A stretch of DNA of 36,110 nucleotides, from assembly GCA_028702535.1 (NCBI GenBank), contig JAQVOR010000021.1:1-36110 (forward strand). Reading direction: 5' to 3'. This DNA comes from Bacteroidales bacterium (GTDB lineage Bacteria > Bacteroidota > Bacteroidia > Bacteroidales > ML635J-15). The notes under the pieces were generated by a model, which did not search any database, was not told the origin of the DNA, and saw only the letters and a program-made list of their open reading frames with translations. Position 1 is the stretch's first letter, and every line of letters starts with the position of its first letter. Below, piece by piece: positions 1 through 8,861 of the stretch. Both the position numbers and the translations under genes were made by a program.

Positions 1-18
1 CACTCCCCACTCCTCACT

Positions 19-732
19 CTACCTCAACTCCCTCAAATACAGCTTTATTGTATTGTCAAGTCCAAAGTAAAGGGCATCAGAGATTAGTGCATGTCCGATA
101 GAAACTTCAAAAACATCAGGAACATTTTTAACAAAGTATTTTAAATTCTCTAAATTCAAATCATGTCCTGCATTTATTTGTAATCCAAGTTTTAAAGCAT
201 GTTTTGCAGCTTCTGTAAATGGGGCAACAGCTATTTCTTTATTTATAGCAAAATTTGCTGCATAAGGTTCTGTATAAAGCTCAATTCTGTCAGTTCTTAT
301 TTTTGCAGCACCGTCGATGTTTTTTAAATTTGTATCAACAAAAACCGAAGTGCGTATGCCAAACTCTTTAAATTCGGCGATAACTTCACATAAAAAATCT
401 TTATGTTTTACAGTATCCCAACCAGCATTTGAAGTAATAGCATCAGGTGGGTCAGGAACAAGTGTTACTTGATTGGGTTTTACTTTACAGACCAAATCGA
501 TGAATTCTTTTGACGGATAGCCTTCAATATTAAATTCGGTTGTTATTATTGGGCTAATATCATAAACATCCTGATATGTAATATGTCTTTCGTCGGGTCG
601 AGGATGAACGGTAATGCCATGAACACCAAACTTTTGACAGTTAATGGCTGCAAGTTTAACATCAGGCATATTGCCACCACGGGCATTGCGAATAGTTGCT
701 ATTTTATTAATATTTACGCTTAATTTTGTCAT
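19..732 (-). CDS. pdxJ: Pyridoxine 5'-phosphate synthase
   Basis: PdxJ condenses 1-deoxyxylulose 5-phosphate with 3-amino-2-oxopropyl phosphate to form pyridoxine 5'-phosphate, the last ring-forming step of the DXP-dependent vitamin B6 route in the cytoplasm. The 237-residue product has the family's usual length. Recognisable signatures are the N-terminal [14 protein letters not shown] (family NIDHVATLRNARG), HPRPDERHI with phosphate/substrate-binding Arg and His, [18 protein letters not shown] and the C-terminal [13 protein letters not shown] phosphate-binding region. It starts at ATG 732 and diverges from the CBS-protein operon across about 66 bp carrying two opposed -7-like boxes. Its position beside the CBS/nadK/bamA block is common in Bacteroidota. 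Nothing looks broken; only 18 bases remain between its stop and the window edge. Confidence 0.97.
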   Translation of the reverse strand: MTKLSVNINKIATIRNARGGNMPDVKLAAINCQKFGVHGITVHPRPDERHITYQDVYDISPIITTEFNIEGYPSKEFIDLVCKVKPNQVTLVPDPPDAITSNAGWDTVKHKDFLCEVIAEFKEFGIRTSVFVDTNLKNIDGAAKIRTDRIELYTEPYAANFAINKEIAVAPFTEAAKHALKLGLQINAGHDLNLENLKYFVKNVPDVFEVSIGHALISDALYFGLDNTIKLYLRELR

Positions 733-753
733 TTTTTTGTATTTTTACCATTA

Positions 754-761
754 CAAATATA
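754..761 (-). promoter_or_regulatory. Putative -7 box of pdxJ promoter
   Basis: Read on the minus strand this is TATATTTG, an exact match to the Bacteroidota -7 consensus TAnnTTTG, 21 bases before the pdxJ start codon. There is no clear TTTG -33 box at the expected spacing, and the region is AT-rich, so the call is tentative. Confidence 0.4.
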
Positions 762-766
762 TTATT

Positions 767-774
767 TATGTTTG
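767..774 (+). promoter_or_regulatory. Putative -7 box of the CBS/nadK/bamA operon
   Basis: TATGTTTG matches TAnnTTTG and lies 24 bases before the preferred ATG of the CBS protein. Together with the box at 754-761 it would form closely spaced divergent promoters. If this is the promoter, the TTG codon at 772 is inside it, which argues for the ATG at 799 as the start. No convincing -33 box is seen. Confidence 0.4.
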
Positions 775-798
775 CATAAAAAAATAATTAATCTCATT

Positions 799-1464
799 AT
801 GATAGCAAAACAGCTTATTAGCGATGCAATTCCAGTAGTCAAAACCTCTGATACAGGGAATAATGCACTACAGTGGATGGAGATTCATAGAGTTTCGCAT
901 TTGCCAATAGTAAATAATGAAGAGTTTCTTGGACTTATCTCAGATACCGACATTTATGATAATAATTGTGGCGATGACCCAATCGGCAATCATAATTTAT
1001 CCCTTGTTAGACCATTCGTTTTTGAAAATCAACATATATTTGAGATAATGGATTTGTGTGCAAAAATGAAACTCACGATTGTACCTGTGTTAGATGTCGA
1101 TAAAAATTATTTAGGAGCAATATCATTATTTAAACTTGTTACCGAATTCTCAAAAATGACAAATATCGAAAAAGCTGCTAGTATTATTGTATTGGAAATG
1201 ACAATTCAAGATTATTCTCTGCACGAAATTAGCGGTATAGTTGAGTCAAATAATGCCAAAATAATGATGTCGTACGTTTCTGTTTTTACGAACTCAACTC
1301 AAATAAATGTTACAATAAAAGTTGATGTTACAGATATTGCCTCAATTCTACAGACATTTGACAGATATGATTACAGAGTGAAAGCTTCATTCCTTGCTCA
1401 AGACATGCTTAAAGTTTTCTATCAAGACAGATACGACTCGTTTATTAATTATCTCAATATTTGA
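799..1464 (+). CDS. CBS-pair domain protein with ACT-like C-terminus
   Basis: A cytoplasmic protein of 221 residues with two CBS motifs, at about residues 5-60 (SDAIPVVKTSDTGNNAL, then VSHLPIVN and LGLISDTDI) and 70-125 (TIVPVLDVDKNYLGAISL). CBS pairs usually bind adenine nucleotides and act as regulatory modules. The last ~90 residues look like an ACT-type fold by pattern, which is inference. The frame is open from TTG 772, but ATG 799 gives the typical N-terminus of this Bacteroidota family and clears the promoter-like box. Its stop TGA overlaps the TTG start of the next gene (TTGA), suggesting translational coupling. In related genomes this gene usually lies next to pdxJ and nadK; here an Omp85 gene intervenes. 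The ligand and partner are unknown. Confidence 0.88.
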   Translation: MIAKQLISDAIPVVKTSDTGNNALQWMEIHRVSHLPIVNNEEFLGLISDTDIYDNNCGDDPIGNHNLSLVRPFVFENQHIFEIMDLCAKMKLTIVPVLDVDKNYLGAISLFKLVTEFSKMTNIEKAASIIVLEMTIQDYSLHEISGIVESNNAKIMMSYVSVFTNSTQINVTIKVDVTDIASILQTFDRYDYRVKASFLAQDMLKVFYQDRYDSFINYLNI

Positions 1465-2867
1465 AATTCATAAAAATTATATTCTTTGTTAGTCTTTGTG
1501 TCTGCTCATTAAAAGTAAACGCACAAAGCGATGTGCAAAAAAAAATTAGTATTTCTTTAATAGGAAATACTAAAACAAAATCGTATATAATTTTACGTGA
1601 AATTGGTTTTGCTGCCTGTGACAGTCTAAGTTATAATGAAATACAAAATTTAGTAGAAGAGTCGGTGGCAAATCTTAATCGTTTGCGATTATTTAATTTT
1701 ATCGATGTCGAAACAATAGAAACTCAAGATGAAATAATAGTAAAATATAACTTACAGGAGCGTTGGTATTATTGGGGATACCCTATTTTAGAACATTCTG
1801 AGCGTAATCTTAGTACTTTCATTAATTATCGTGACTTATCAAGAATAAATTATGGAGCGGCATTCGATTGGTTTAATTTTAGAGGCAAAAACGAAGTCTT
1901 GAGATTTAAAACCAGACTTGGTTACAAGGAACATTATGCTCTATCATATCATAAACCAGGCTTTGGCAAAAGAAGAATTGACGGGATTTTGGTGTTTGCT
2001 GACTTTTTTAGACAAAAAAAACTAATTTCTGAAATTTTTAAAAATCAAGCAAGATTTCGACATAGTGATAATGAATATTTACGAAACATCCTTGATGTCG
2101 GATTAGGATATTCTTATAGACCTAAAATCAAATATGCTTTTGAGATTGGAGTGAAATTCAGGCAGTATATTTATAATCAAGAGTTTTATTCTTATGATTT
2201 GTCTGGAATTACTCATCCGCGATATTTAATGCCAAAAATTGCTTTTAATTATGATAGTAGAAATAGTATTGTGTATCCTGTATCAGGTTTTTATGCAAAC
2301 TTACGTTTAACAAGCTCATTATATGAACAGAATGAGTTCTCTAAAAATATAAACTTAAATTTGCTCTTGCAGCAAAACACAAGCTTTGGAAAGACAAAAT
2401 TATCGTTGCGAAATGAGTTGTTTGCTGGTAAGTTCTTTTATGATAACAATAAACTGGTTTTGTTCGATGAGTTTTTTAATTTCTATGGCGACTTTTTTAT
2501 GAGAGGATATGAGTTTTATTATTTTCCTTCCGATTTTATTGTAAGCTCCAAAAATACTCTTAGTTATAAATTATTCGATTTTAGGTTAAATGTCTTGCCT
2601 TCATTGTTGCCTAATGAGTTTTCAAAAGTTTTTTCGGTTGTTTATATCGAGGCGTTTGTCGATATTGCACACTCAAATTTGTTACACAATAATATATATA
2701 TTGTACAAGATATGTTTGGAGATAGTTTCGTTTATTCAACAGGCATTGGACTGTCTATAGAAACTTATTATGACCGTTTGATACAGTTTCGGGTTGCATA
2801 TAATACTTGTTTTAATAAAATTGGTATATTTGCAGAGTTTAAAACACCGCTTTATAAAAAGTTTTAG
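1461..2867 (+). CDS. Omp85/BamA-family outer membrane barrel with a single POTRA
   Basis: This predicted 468-residue outer membrane protein has a signal peptide (about residues 1-21, ending NAQ), one POTRA-like domain at about residues 27-97 (ISISLIGNTKTKSYIILREI start), and a C-terminal barrel of about 370 residues rich in alternating aromatic strands. FMRGYEF matches the (V/L)RG(F/Y) motif of Omp85 loop 6. The start is TTG 1461, overlapping the upstream stop by four bases; it is the only start that keeps the whole signal peptide, since no in-frame ATG lies near. nadK follows after 3 bases, so it is in the operon. It is much shorter than the BamA encoded at 6255-8798 and is a separate paralogue. 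Possible roles are assembly of a particular outer membrane protein or lipid/peptide export; the sequence does not decide. Confidence 0.85.
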   Translation: MKFIKIIFFVSLCVCSLKVNAQSDVQKKISISLIGNTKTKSYIILREIGFAACDSLSYNEIQNLVEESVANLNRLRLFNFIDVETIETQDEIIVKYNLQERWYYWGYPILEHSERNLSTFINYRDLSRINYGAAFDWFNFRGKNEVLRFKTRLGYKEHYALSYHKPGFGKRRIDGILVFADFFRQKKLISEIFKNQARFRHSDNEYLRNILDVGLGYSYRPKIKYAFEIGVKFRQYIYNQEFYSYDLSGITHPRYLMPKIAFNYDSRNSIVYPVSGFYANLRLTSSLYEQNEFSKNINLNLLLQQNTSFGKTKLSLRNELFAGKFFYDNNKLVLFDEFFNFYGDFFMRGYEFYYFPSDFIVSSKNTLSYKLFDFRLNVLPSLLPNEFSKVFSVVYIEAFVDIAHSNLLHNNIYIVQDMFGDSFVYSTGIGLSIETYYDRLIQFRVAYNTCFNKIGIFAEFKTPLYKKF

Positions 2868-2870
2868 TTT

Positions 2871-3752
2871 ATGAATATTGCAATATATGGAAGAAATTTT
2901 GGAAATAGTTTCAGCGGAATGCTGATACAACTTTTTGAAGAACTCAAGCAGAGCAATGTCAATATATATATAGATAAGAAGTTTAATGAATTTATTTCTA
3001 CAAAAGTTTTTTATTACCCTGAGTTTACGGCTGTATTTGAAAAAGAACTCCCTCAGGATGTCGAATTTGAGTTTTTCCTTAGTATTGGTGGAGATGGAAC
3101 GTTTCTCGAATCGGCAACAATAGTCAAAGACCGAGGGATTCCTATCCTAGGTTTTAATACAGGACGACTAGGTTTTTTGTCCTATGTTAATAGCAACAAT
3201 CTTCTTTGGGCGATTAAACAAATTTTAGATGGGAAATACAGCATAGATCAACGAATGGTGCTTGAGGTTGAGTGTGACGAGAGTTTCTATGGTAATAATA
3301 ATTTTTGTCTAAATGAATTCGCATTGCAAAAAAGATCACGCTTAAATATGATAAAACTTAAAGTTTATGCTGATGATAATTACATTAATACATATTGGTC
3401 GGACGGATTAATTATAGCAACTCCCACAGGATCAACTGCATATTCTTTAAGCTGTGGTGGACCTATTGTTGCTCCTCATTCTGACGTAATATTGATAACT
3501 CCAATTGCTAATCATAATTTGACTGTACGTCCATTGGTCTTATCTGGTAATACGACAATAAAGATATTAATAGAATCAAATCATGACAAAGTGCTGGCAT
3601 CACTGGATTATAGAGCCTATAGTATTAAAAAAGCCAACGAAATATCAATTAAAAAAGCAAATTTTAATATTAATTTTGTAAATTTGTTTGAAAATACGTA
3701 CTTTAGCACTTTGAGAAACAAATTGATGTGGGGAACAGATTTACGAAACTAA
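2871..3752 (+). CDS. nadK: NAD kinase
   Basis: NadK phosphorylates NAD to NADP and is the only known route to NADP in most bacteria. The 293-residue protein has the diagnostic GGDGT motif (residues 73-77, catalytic Asp75), NTGRLGFLS just after it, the Asn-Glu pair in FCLNEFALQKRS, and the glycine-rich DGLIIATPTGSTAYSLSCGG segment typical of ATP-NAD kinases. The N-terminus is a Rossmann-like start (MNIAIYGRN). The ATG lies 3 bases after the upstream Omp85 stop, consistent with cotranscription. About 40 bases separate it from the next gene. Confidence 0.97.
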   Translation: MNIAIYGRNFGNSFSGMLIQLFEELKQSNVNIYIDKKFNEFISTKVFYYPEFTAVFEKELPQDVEFEFFLSIGGDGTFLESATIVKDRGIPILGFNTGRLGFLSYVNSNNLLWAIKQILDGKYSIDQRMVLEVECDESFYGNNNFCLNEFALQKRSRLNMIKLKVYADDNYINTYWSDGLIIATPTGSTAYSLSCGGPIVAPHSDVILITPIANHNLTVRPLVLSGNTTIKILIESNHDKVLASLDYRAYSIKKANEISIKKANFNINFVNLFENTYFSTLRNKLMWGTDLRN

Positions 3753-3793
3753 ATGGTTGACTATCAGCCGATTAGGTTAATAACACAAAAATT

Positions 3794-4693
3794 ATGAAAA
3801 TTAGAAAACTAGTTGTTTTAATTGTACTATTGACGTTTACCGCTGTTTTGGTAAATGCTCAATATAATATTCATTGGAGGAAAATCCGACACGAAGTATC
3901 TTTTGGCATGGGTACTACAAGTTTTCTTGGTGAACTTGGAGGATCAAATACTGTTGGTTCCCATTTTGTAAAGGATTTCGACTTTAATTCTTCCCGGTGG
4001 ATATTTCAAGGTGGATATTCTTATAAGTTGGCCGAACAATGGGCAGTTAAAGCTAATGTTTTATTTGGAAGACTATACGGAAGTGATGCGAAAACAGAAG
4101 AATTACATCGTGGTAGTAGAAATCTTAGCTTTAGGGCTCCTTTTGTCGATTTTGCTGCAACTATAGACTTTTCAATTATAAAAGAAAGATACGGACATAG
4201 ATACGACTTGCGTAGAATTAAAGGAAAAAACAACCTGCCAAACTTATATATTTATACTGGTATTGGTGGTACTTGGTTTAATCCAAAAGCACAATATACA
4301 GATGGTAAATGGTATGCCCTTCAACCTCTTGGTACTGAAGGACAAGGAATTATTCCTACACGTGAAAAATATAGCAGATTATGTTTAACTATCCCAGTTG
4401 GCTTAGGCTTAAACTATATGATTGACCGTAACTTTGGAATTGGTTTTGAATATGGGGTTCGATTTACTCTTTCCGACTATCTTGATGATGTTTCAACTAC
4501 GTACGTGGACCCCTCAATCTTCTCTGACCCAATGGCTGCTTATTTTAGTAGTGGAACTGCTGACCCCGACTGGCCTGGAGTAGGGGCAGGACAACAAAGA
4601 GGACAAAATGATTATAATGACGCATTTATGGTACTTACACTAAAAGTAACTTATAAACTTAGACCAAGGGCTCCAGGTATGCCAAAATTTTAA
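3794..4693 (+). CDS. DUF6089/PorG-like outer membrane beta-barrel protein, first copy
   Basis: This 299-residue exported protein has a signal peptide (about residues 1-22, ending NAQ) followed by amphipathic beta-strand patterns such as HEVSFGMGTTSFLGELGG and IPVGLGLNYMIDRNFGIGFE, ending in TLKVTYKLRP. That pattern and the location before uppS-bamA match the DUF6089 family that includes PorG, the outer membrane barrel associated with the PorKN ring of the type IX secretion system in Porphyromonas gingivalis. It precedes a second, shorter relative sharing the R-T-SDYLD signature (RFTLSDYLDD here, RRTFSDYLDS there). The family call is by pattern memory. Which copy, if either, serves in type IX secretion cannot be settled here. 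Confidence 0.8.
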   Translation: MKIRKLVVLIVLLTFTAVLVNAQYNIHWRKIRHEVSFGMGTTSFLGELGGSNTVGSHFVKDFDFNSSRWIFQGGYSYKLAEQWAVKANVLFGRLYGSDAKTEELHRGSRNLSFRAPFVDFAATIDFSIIKERYGHRYDLRRIKGKNNLPNLYIYTGIGGTWFNPKAQYTDGKWYALQPLGTEGQGIIPTREKYSRLCLTIPVGLGLNYMIDRNFGIGFEYGVRFTLSDYLDDVSTTYVDPSIFSDPMAAYFSSGTADPDWPGVGAGQQRGQNDYNDAFMVLTLKVTYKLRPRAPGMPKF

Positions 4694-4777
4694 TAATGCC
4701 TACAATATTTTGGCTTAGAAAGCGTTGTTAGTCTTATGCAAGGAAAAAATATAATACAATATTATAAAAACCAAATA

Positions 4778-5500
4778 ATGCAGAATTTTTCTGCATTGTT
4801 TGTTTTGTGTATCTTATTTGTAACAAGTGTTGGCGAAACTAAAGCACAGCAAGGCATGGAGTTCGGACTCTCTGGGGGTGGCTCGTATTATATGGGAGAT
4901 ATAAATCTTGCAAAACACTTTTATAAAACAAAATTAAATCTCGGAGGATTTGCAAAATACCACCTTAACGGTAGATATGATATTAAAATATCAGCATTCT
5001 ACACAAACTTGGCGGCTGCCGATGAAGATTTTAAAAATCAATTCCAAATTCAACGAAACCATAGTTTCGAGACATCTCTTATTGAGTTAGCAGCACAATT
5101 TGAGGTAAACTTTTTACCTTATCAAATTGGCGATGTGAGACAGAATAGTTATACGCCATATATACAAACTGGAGTGGCACTATATATTGCCAACTCTGCA
5201 CAAGATGTTATTAATTTTGCAATCCCAATTGGGTTTGGGTTTAAAAAAAACATAAAACCCCGACTCGTTCTTGGGGTAGAATGGGCTTTTCGTAGAACAT
5301 TTTCAGACTATTTAGACTCCTTATCGGGTGAAGACCTTAGTAATTATGACCCTAATTATGGAATATCCATTGATGAGGCTAACCGACATAAACAAATAGG
5401 GTTTAGATACAATAAGGATTGGTATTCAATAGCAATTGTTAGCTTGTCATATACATTTAAAATTGGAGGATTAGGTTGTCCTGCATATTATCAATATTAA
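4778..5500 (+). CDS. porG: PorG-like outer membrane barrel (candidate type IX secretion component)
   Basis: About 240 residues from ATG 4778. An upstream in-frame ATG at 4736 would add 14 charged residues before the signal peptide, so 4778 is preferred: the signal peptide then runs MQNFSALFVLCILFV to TKAQ. The mature part starts GMEFGLSGGGSYYMGDIN and continues as repeated barrel strands (YTPYIQTGVALYIA, AIPIGFGFKKNIKPRLVLGV), ending SYTFKIGG. Size and position immediately upstream of uppS and bamA match porG of Porphyromonas gingivalis, whose product contacts the PorKN ring of the type IX secretion machinery. The stop is separated from the uppS ATG by a single base. The porG symbol rests on synteny and general resemblance, so it is provisional. 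Confidence 0.78.
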   Translation: MQNFSALFVLCILFVTSVGETKAQQGMEFGLSGGGSYYMGDINLAKHFYKTKLNLGGFAKYHLNGRYDIKISAFYTNLAAADEDFKNQFQIQRNHSFETSLIELAAQFEVNFLPYQIGDVRQNSYTPYIQTGVALYIANSAQDVINFAIPIGFGFKKNIKPRLVLGVEWAFRRTFSDYLDSLSGEDLSNYDPNYGISIDEANRHKQIGFRYNKDWYSIAIVSLSYTFKIGGLGCPAYYQY

Positions 5501-5501
5501 A

Positions 5502-6245
5502 ATGAGCGTAAAAGATAAAATAGATAAATTGAAAATCCCTCAACACGTTGCTATTATTATGGACGGCAATGGAAGGTGGGCAAAATCGCATGGCAAGATA
5601 CGACTCTCTGGACATCAAGAAGGTGCAAAATCTGTTAAAAAAGCACTAGAGGTTTGCGGAGAACTTGGAATAAAATATCTTACAGTTTATGCGTTTTCAA
5701 CTGAAAATTGGAATCGCCCTAAAACCGAAATTTCTGGACTAATGAACTTATTAGTGAGTTCTATTGATAAAGAATTGGATGAAATAAATAAACTAGAAAT
5801 TAAAATAAAAATAATTGGCGAAATTGATAAGTTGCCAGGGAATGTTAGAAAAAAACTCCAGTTTGCTATCGAAAAAACAAAAAATAACTCTAAACTTACT
5901 TTTATTGTAGCTCTTAGTTATAGTGGAAGGTGGGATATCTTAAATGCTGTTAAAAAAATAGCACAAAAAGTTAAAGATAACAAGATGAATGTTAGTGATA
6001 TAGATTATAACTATTTTGAATCCCAGCTTGCTACAACCGGAATCCCAGACCCCGAACTGTTGATTAGAACAAGCGGAGAGGAGAGAATAAGTAATTTCTT
6101 ATTGTACCAATTGGCTTATGCAGAATTGTTTTTTACTGATGTGTTATGGCCAGATTTCTCAAAAGAAGTCTTTTATCAAGCCATTATTGATTATCAAAAC
6201 CGTGAGAGAAGATTTGGAAAAACAAGTGAACAAATAACAAATTAA
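5502..6245 (+). CDS. uppS: Isoprenyl (undecaprenyl) diphosphate synthase
   Basis: UppS condenses isopentenyl diphosphate with farnesyl diphosphate in cis to make undecaprenyl diphosphate, the lipid carrier for peptidoglycan and surface glycans. The 247-residue product has IIMDGNGRWA with catalytic Asp21, the VYAFSTENWNRP segment, and the C-terminal signature RTSGEERISNFLLYQLAYAE with the Arg residues that bind diphosphate, followed by FFTDVLWPDF. The ATG at 5502 leaves a single base after the porG-like stop. bamA begins 9 bases downstream, so this is tightly packed operon structure. Length and motifs are those of a normal functional enzyme. Confidence 0.97.
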   Translation: MSVKDKIDKLKIPQHVAIIMDGNGRWAKSHGKIRLSGHQEGAKSVKKALEVCGELGIKYLTVYAFSTENWNRPKTEISGLMNLLVSSIDKELDEINKLEIKIKIIGEIDKLPGNVRKKLQFAIEKTKNNSKLTFIVALSYSGRWDILNAVKKIAQKVKDNKMNVSDIDYNYFESQLATTGIPDPELLIRTSGEERISNFLLYQLAYAELFFTDVLWPDFSKEVFYQAIIDYQNRERRFGKTSEQITN

Positions 6246-6254
6246 ATTTATTGA

Positions 6255-8798
6255 ATGAAAAAAATTATTCCTTGTATATTATTGATGCTGTGCGGTTTTA
6301 CTGGTTTTACTCAAAATGACTTAAAATCACAGTTGAAAAAAATTGATTACTCAGAACCTAAGGAGTATGAAATTGGGGGGGTTACAATATCGGGCATTAA
6401 TTATCTTGACCAAAATGTGCTGTTGTACCTTACGGGTCTCGAAATAGGAAATAAAATTACTATCCCCGGAGAAACAATTACTGACGCAATAAAAAAATTG
6501 TGGGAGCAAGGATTGTTCTCTGATATAGAGGTTACTTTAACAAAAATTATTGATGATAAAGCATTTATTGATATCTATTTAGTCGAAAGAGCTAGACTCT
6601 CAAGATTTAGTTTTAAAGGTATTAAAAAATCAGAAGCCGACGATATTCGGGATATGATAAAACTTGTTAAAGGTACACAAGTTACCGAAAACGTAGTAAT
6701 GAACTCTAAAAAATCAATAGAAGATTATTTTGTTGATAAAGGCTTTAGAAACGTTCAAGTTGATATAGTACAAGAAAATGATACCCTTATTGCAAATAGC
6801 GTTATTTTGACTTTCGACATTAAGAAAAATGAGAAAATTAAAATTGAAAATATCGTTTTTGCTGGAAATGATAATATGATAGAAAAAAAGAAATTTTATA
6901 ACTTTTATCGTACTGAAAAACAAATTGCAGACTCGAAATTGCACAGGGCAATGAAGGAAACTAAACGCAAAAAATGGTTCAATGTTTTTAAACCCTCTAA
7001 GCTAATTACAAAAGAATACGAAACAGATAAAAAAAACATAATCGCTAAATACAATGAACTTGGGTTTAGAGATGCGAAAATAATATATGACTCTGTTGTC
7101 CCTAATCAAAATGATAATATGTTAAAAATATTTATCGGAATTGATGAAGGCGAAAAATATTACTTTAGAAATATTACTTGGCTCGGAAATACAAAATATT
7201 CATCAGAGTTTTTAACAAGAGTGCTTGGCATACAAAGGGGAGATGTCTATAATAGTATAGTGCTTAATGATAAATTGTTGTACGATCCAGCTGGAGTAAT
7301 GTCTGTATATCAAGATAATGGATATCTTTTTTCGAATGTAACACCTGTTGAGGTAATGGTCGAAAACGATTCGATAGACATTGAAATGCGTGTTTATGAA
7401 GGAAAGCAAGCTCGTGTGAACAGAGTAACAATTACTGGAAATACCAGAACAAACGACCATGTTGTTATGCGTGAAGTGCGTACTCGGCCAGGAGCATTAT
7501 ATAAAAGAAGCGAAGTGCAGCGAACAATACGAGAATTTGCACAATTAGGATATTTTGACCCCGAAAAACTAAATGTCGATTTTCAACCGAATCCTGCTGA
7601 TGGTACTGTGGACCTCGAATATATTGTTGAAGAAAAACCATCAGACCAAATTGAACTTTCTGGTGGCTGGGGTGCTAATATGATAGTTGGAACTCTCGGA
7701 TTGTCGTTTAATAATTTTTCGCTGAAAAATATCTTTAATCCAAAATCATATAGACCACTACCTACCGGCGATGGACAAAAACTATCTGTTCGTGTTCAGG
7801 CAAGTGGATTGTGGCATCAGAGTTATAGCCTCTCTTTTGTAGAGCCATGGTTTGGTGGTAAAAAACCAAATTCATTAACTTCTTCAATTTATCATTCTGT
7901 TTTAACAAGTGGAACAGCAGTCGATTCGGAAAAATATTACCACTTTAAAGTAAGTGGAGCCGCATTGGGTTTAGGACAAAGATTACGGGTGCCTGATGAC
8001 TATTTTACTCTTTATAATGAAATTGGATATAAATATTATGATTTGAGAAATTATCCGAATTTTATATATAGAGACGGAAATTCTAATAATCTAAGTTTAA
8101 AAACTATGATAGGAAGACACTCGGCAGGTCCGAATCCAATATTCCCAACCTCAGGTTCAACCTTCTCTTTATCAGTAGAGTTAACTCCGCCATATTCTAT
8201 GTTTAATAATAAGGTGTATGATGATGCCATTTCTGACCAAGATAGATATAAATGGATAGAATACCATAAATATAAATTTAGCGGACAGTGGTTTACTACA
8301 TTGGCAGGTGCACAAGACGGTAGCTCAAGAGCTTTGGTGTTAATGACAAAGTTTGAATTCGGACTTCTTGGAATGTACTCGAAAGAGGTGGGGCCATCTC
8401 CCTTTGAAGGTTTCCAACTTGGAGGAGACGGATTATATGGGTATAATTTATATGGACTTGAAACTGTTGGTTTGCGTGGATATCTAAACAATTCGCTTAC
8501 TCCTGAAAATGGAGGGAATATTTATGATAAATTTGTAGTTGAATTAAGATACCCATTATCACTTAATCCATCGGCTACATTGTATGCAATTGGTTTTGTT
8601 GAGGCTGGTAATGCTTGGTACAGAGCAGATAACTTTGACCCCTATGATATGAAAAGATCGGCAGGAGTAGGTGTAAGAATTTTTATGCCAATGATTGGAA
8701 TGCTCGGTGTTGACTGGGGATACGGCTTTGATGATATCTCAGGAAATGCTGGGGCAAGCGGATCGCAATTCCACTTTGTTATTGGTCAACAATTTTAA
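6255..8798 (+). CDS. bamA: Outer membrane protein assembly factor BamA
   Basis: BamA is the central Omp85 protein that inserts beta-barrel proteins into the outer membrane. The 847-residue protein has a signal peptide ending near GFTQ, an N-terminal periplasmic part of about 450 residues with repeated POTRA units (YEIGGVTISGINYLDQNVLL, RLSRFSFKGIKKSEADDI, KIENIVFAGND, YYFRNITWLGNTKYS, ARVNRVTITGNTRTNDHVV), and a C-terminal Bac_surface_Ag barrel including SLSFVEPWFGG and the loop-6 LRGY motif at about residue 740. The protein ends in a short aromatic strand, HFVIGQQF. Five POTRA units can be picked out, the usual number. It follows uppS by 9 bases and precedes two Skp-type chaperone genes, which deliver unfolded barrels to it. 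Confidence 0.97.
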   Translation: MKKIIPCILLMLCGFTGFTQNDLKSQLKKIDYSEPKEYEIGGVTISGINYLDQNVLLYLTGLEIGNKITIPGETITDAIKKLWEQGLFSDIEVTLTKIIDDKAFIDIYLVERARLSRFSFKGIKKSEADDIRDMIKLVKGTQVTENVVMNSKKSIEDYFVDKGFRNVQVDIVQENDTLIANSVILTFDIKKNEKIKIENIVFAGNDNMIEKKKFYNFYRTEKQIADSKLHRAMKETKRKKWFNVFKPSKLITKEYETDKKNIIAKYNELGFRDAKIIYDSVVPNQNDNMLKIFIGIDEGEKYYFRNITWLGNTKYSSEFLTRVLGIQRGDVYNSIVLNDKLLYDPAGVMSVYQDNGYLFSNVTPVEVMVENDSIDIEMRVYEGKQARVNRVTITGNTRTNDHVVMREVRTRPGALYKRSEVQRTIREFAQLGYFDPEKLNVDFQPNPADGTVDLEYIVEEKPSDQIELSGGWGANMIVGTLGLSFNNFSLKNIFNPKSYRPLPTGDGQKLSVRVQASGLWHQSYSLSFVEPWFGGKKPNSLTSSIYHSVLTSGTAVDSEKYYHFKVSGAALGLGQRLRVPDDYFTLYNEIGYKYYDLRNYPNFIYRDGNSNNLSLKTMIGRHSAGPNPIFPTSGSTFSLSVELTPPYSMFNNKVYDDAISDQDRYKWIEYHKYKFSGQWFTTLAGAQDGSSRALVLMTKFEFGLLGMYSKEVGPSPFEGFQLGGDGLYGYNLYGLETVGLRGYLNNSLTPENGGNIYDKFVVELRYPLSLNPSATLYAIGFVEAGNAWYRADNFDPYDMKRSAGVGVRIFMPMIGMLGVDWGYGFDDISGNAGASGSQFHFVIGQQF

Positions 8799-8861
8799 AA
8801 TATTAGTTTGGAACATTATTTGATAAAGAATATTAATTATAAATTTAAAAATTATATAACT

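Noticed and set aside
8051..8491. 146-codon open frame antisense to bamA
   Set aside because: Shadow of bamA on the other strand with no start context or protein-like features.
8808..8861. N-terminal extension of the first Skp-like protein from TTG 8808
   Set aside because: It would place 18 Lys/Asn-rich residues before a perfect signal peptide that starts at ATG 8862.
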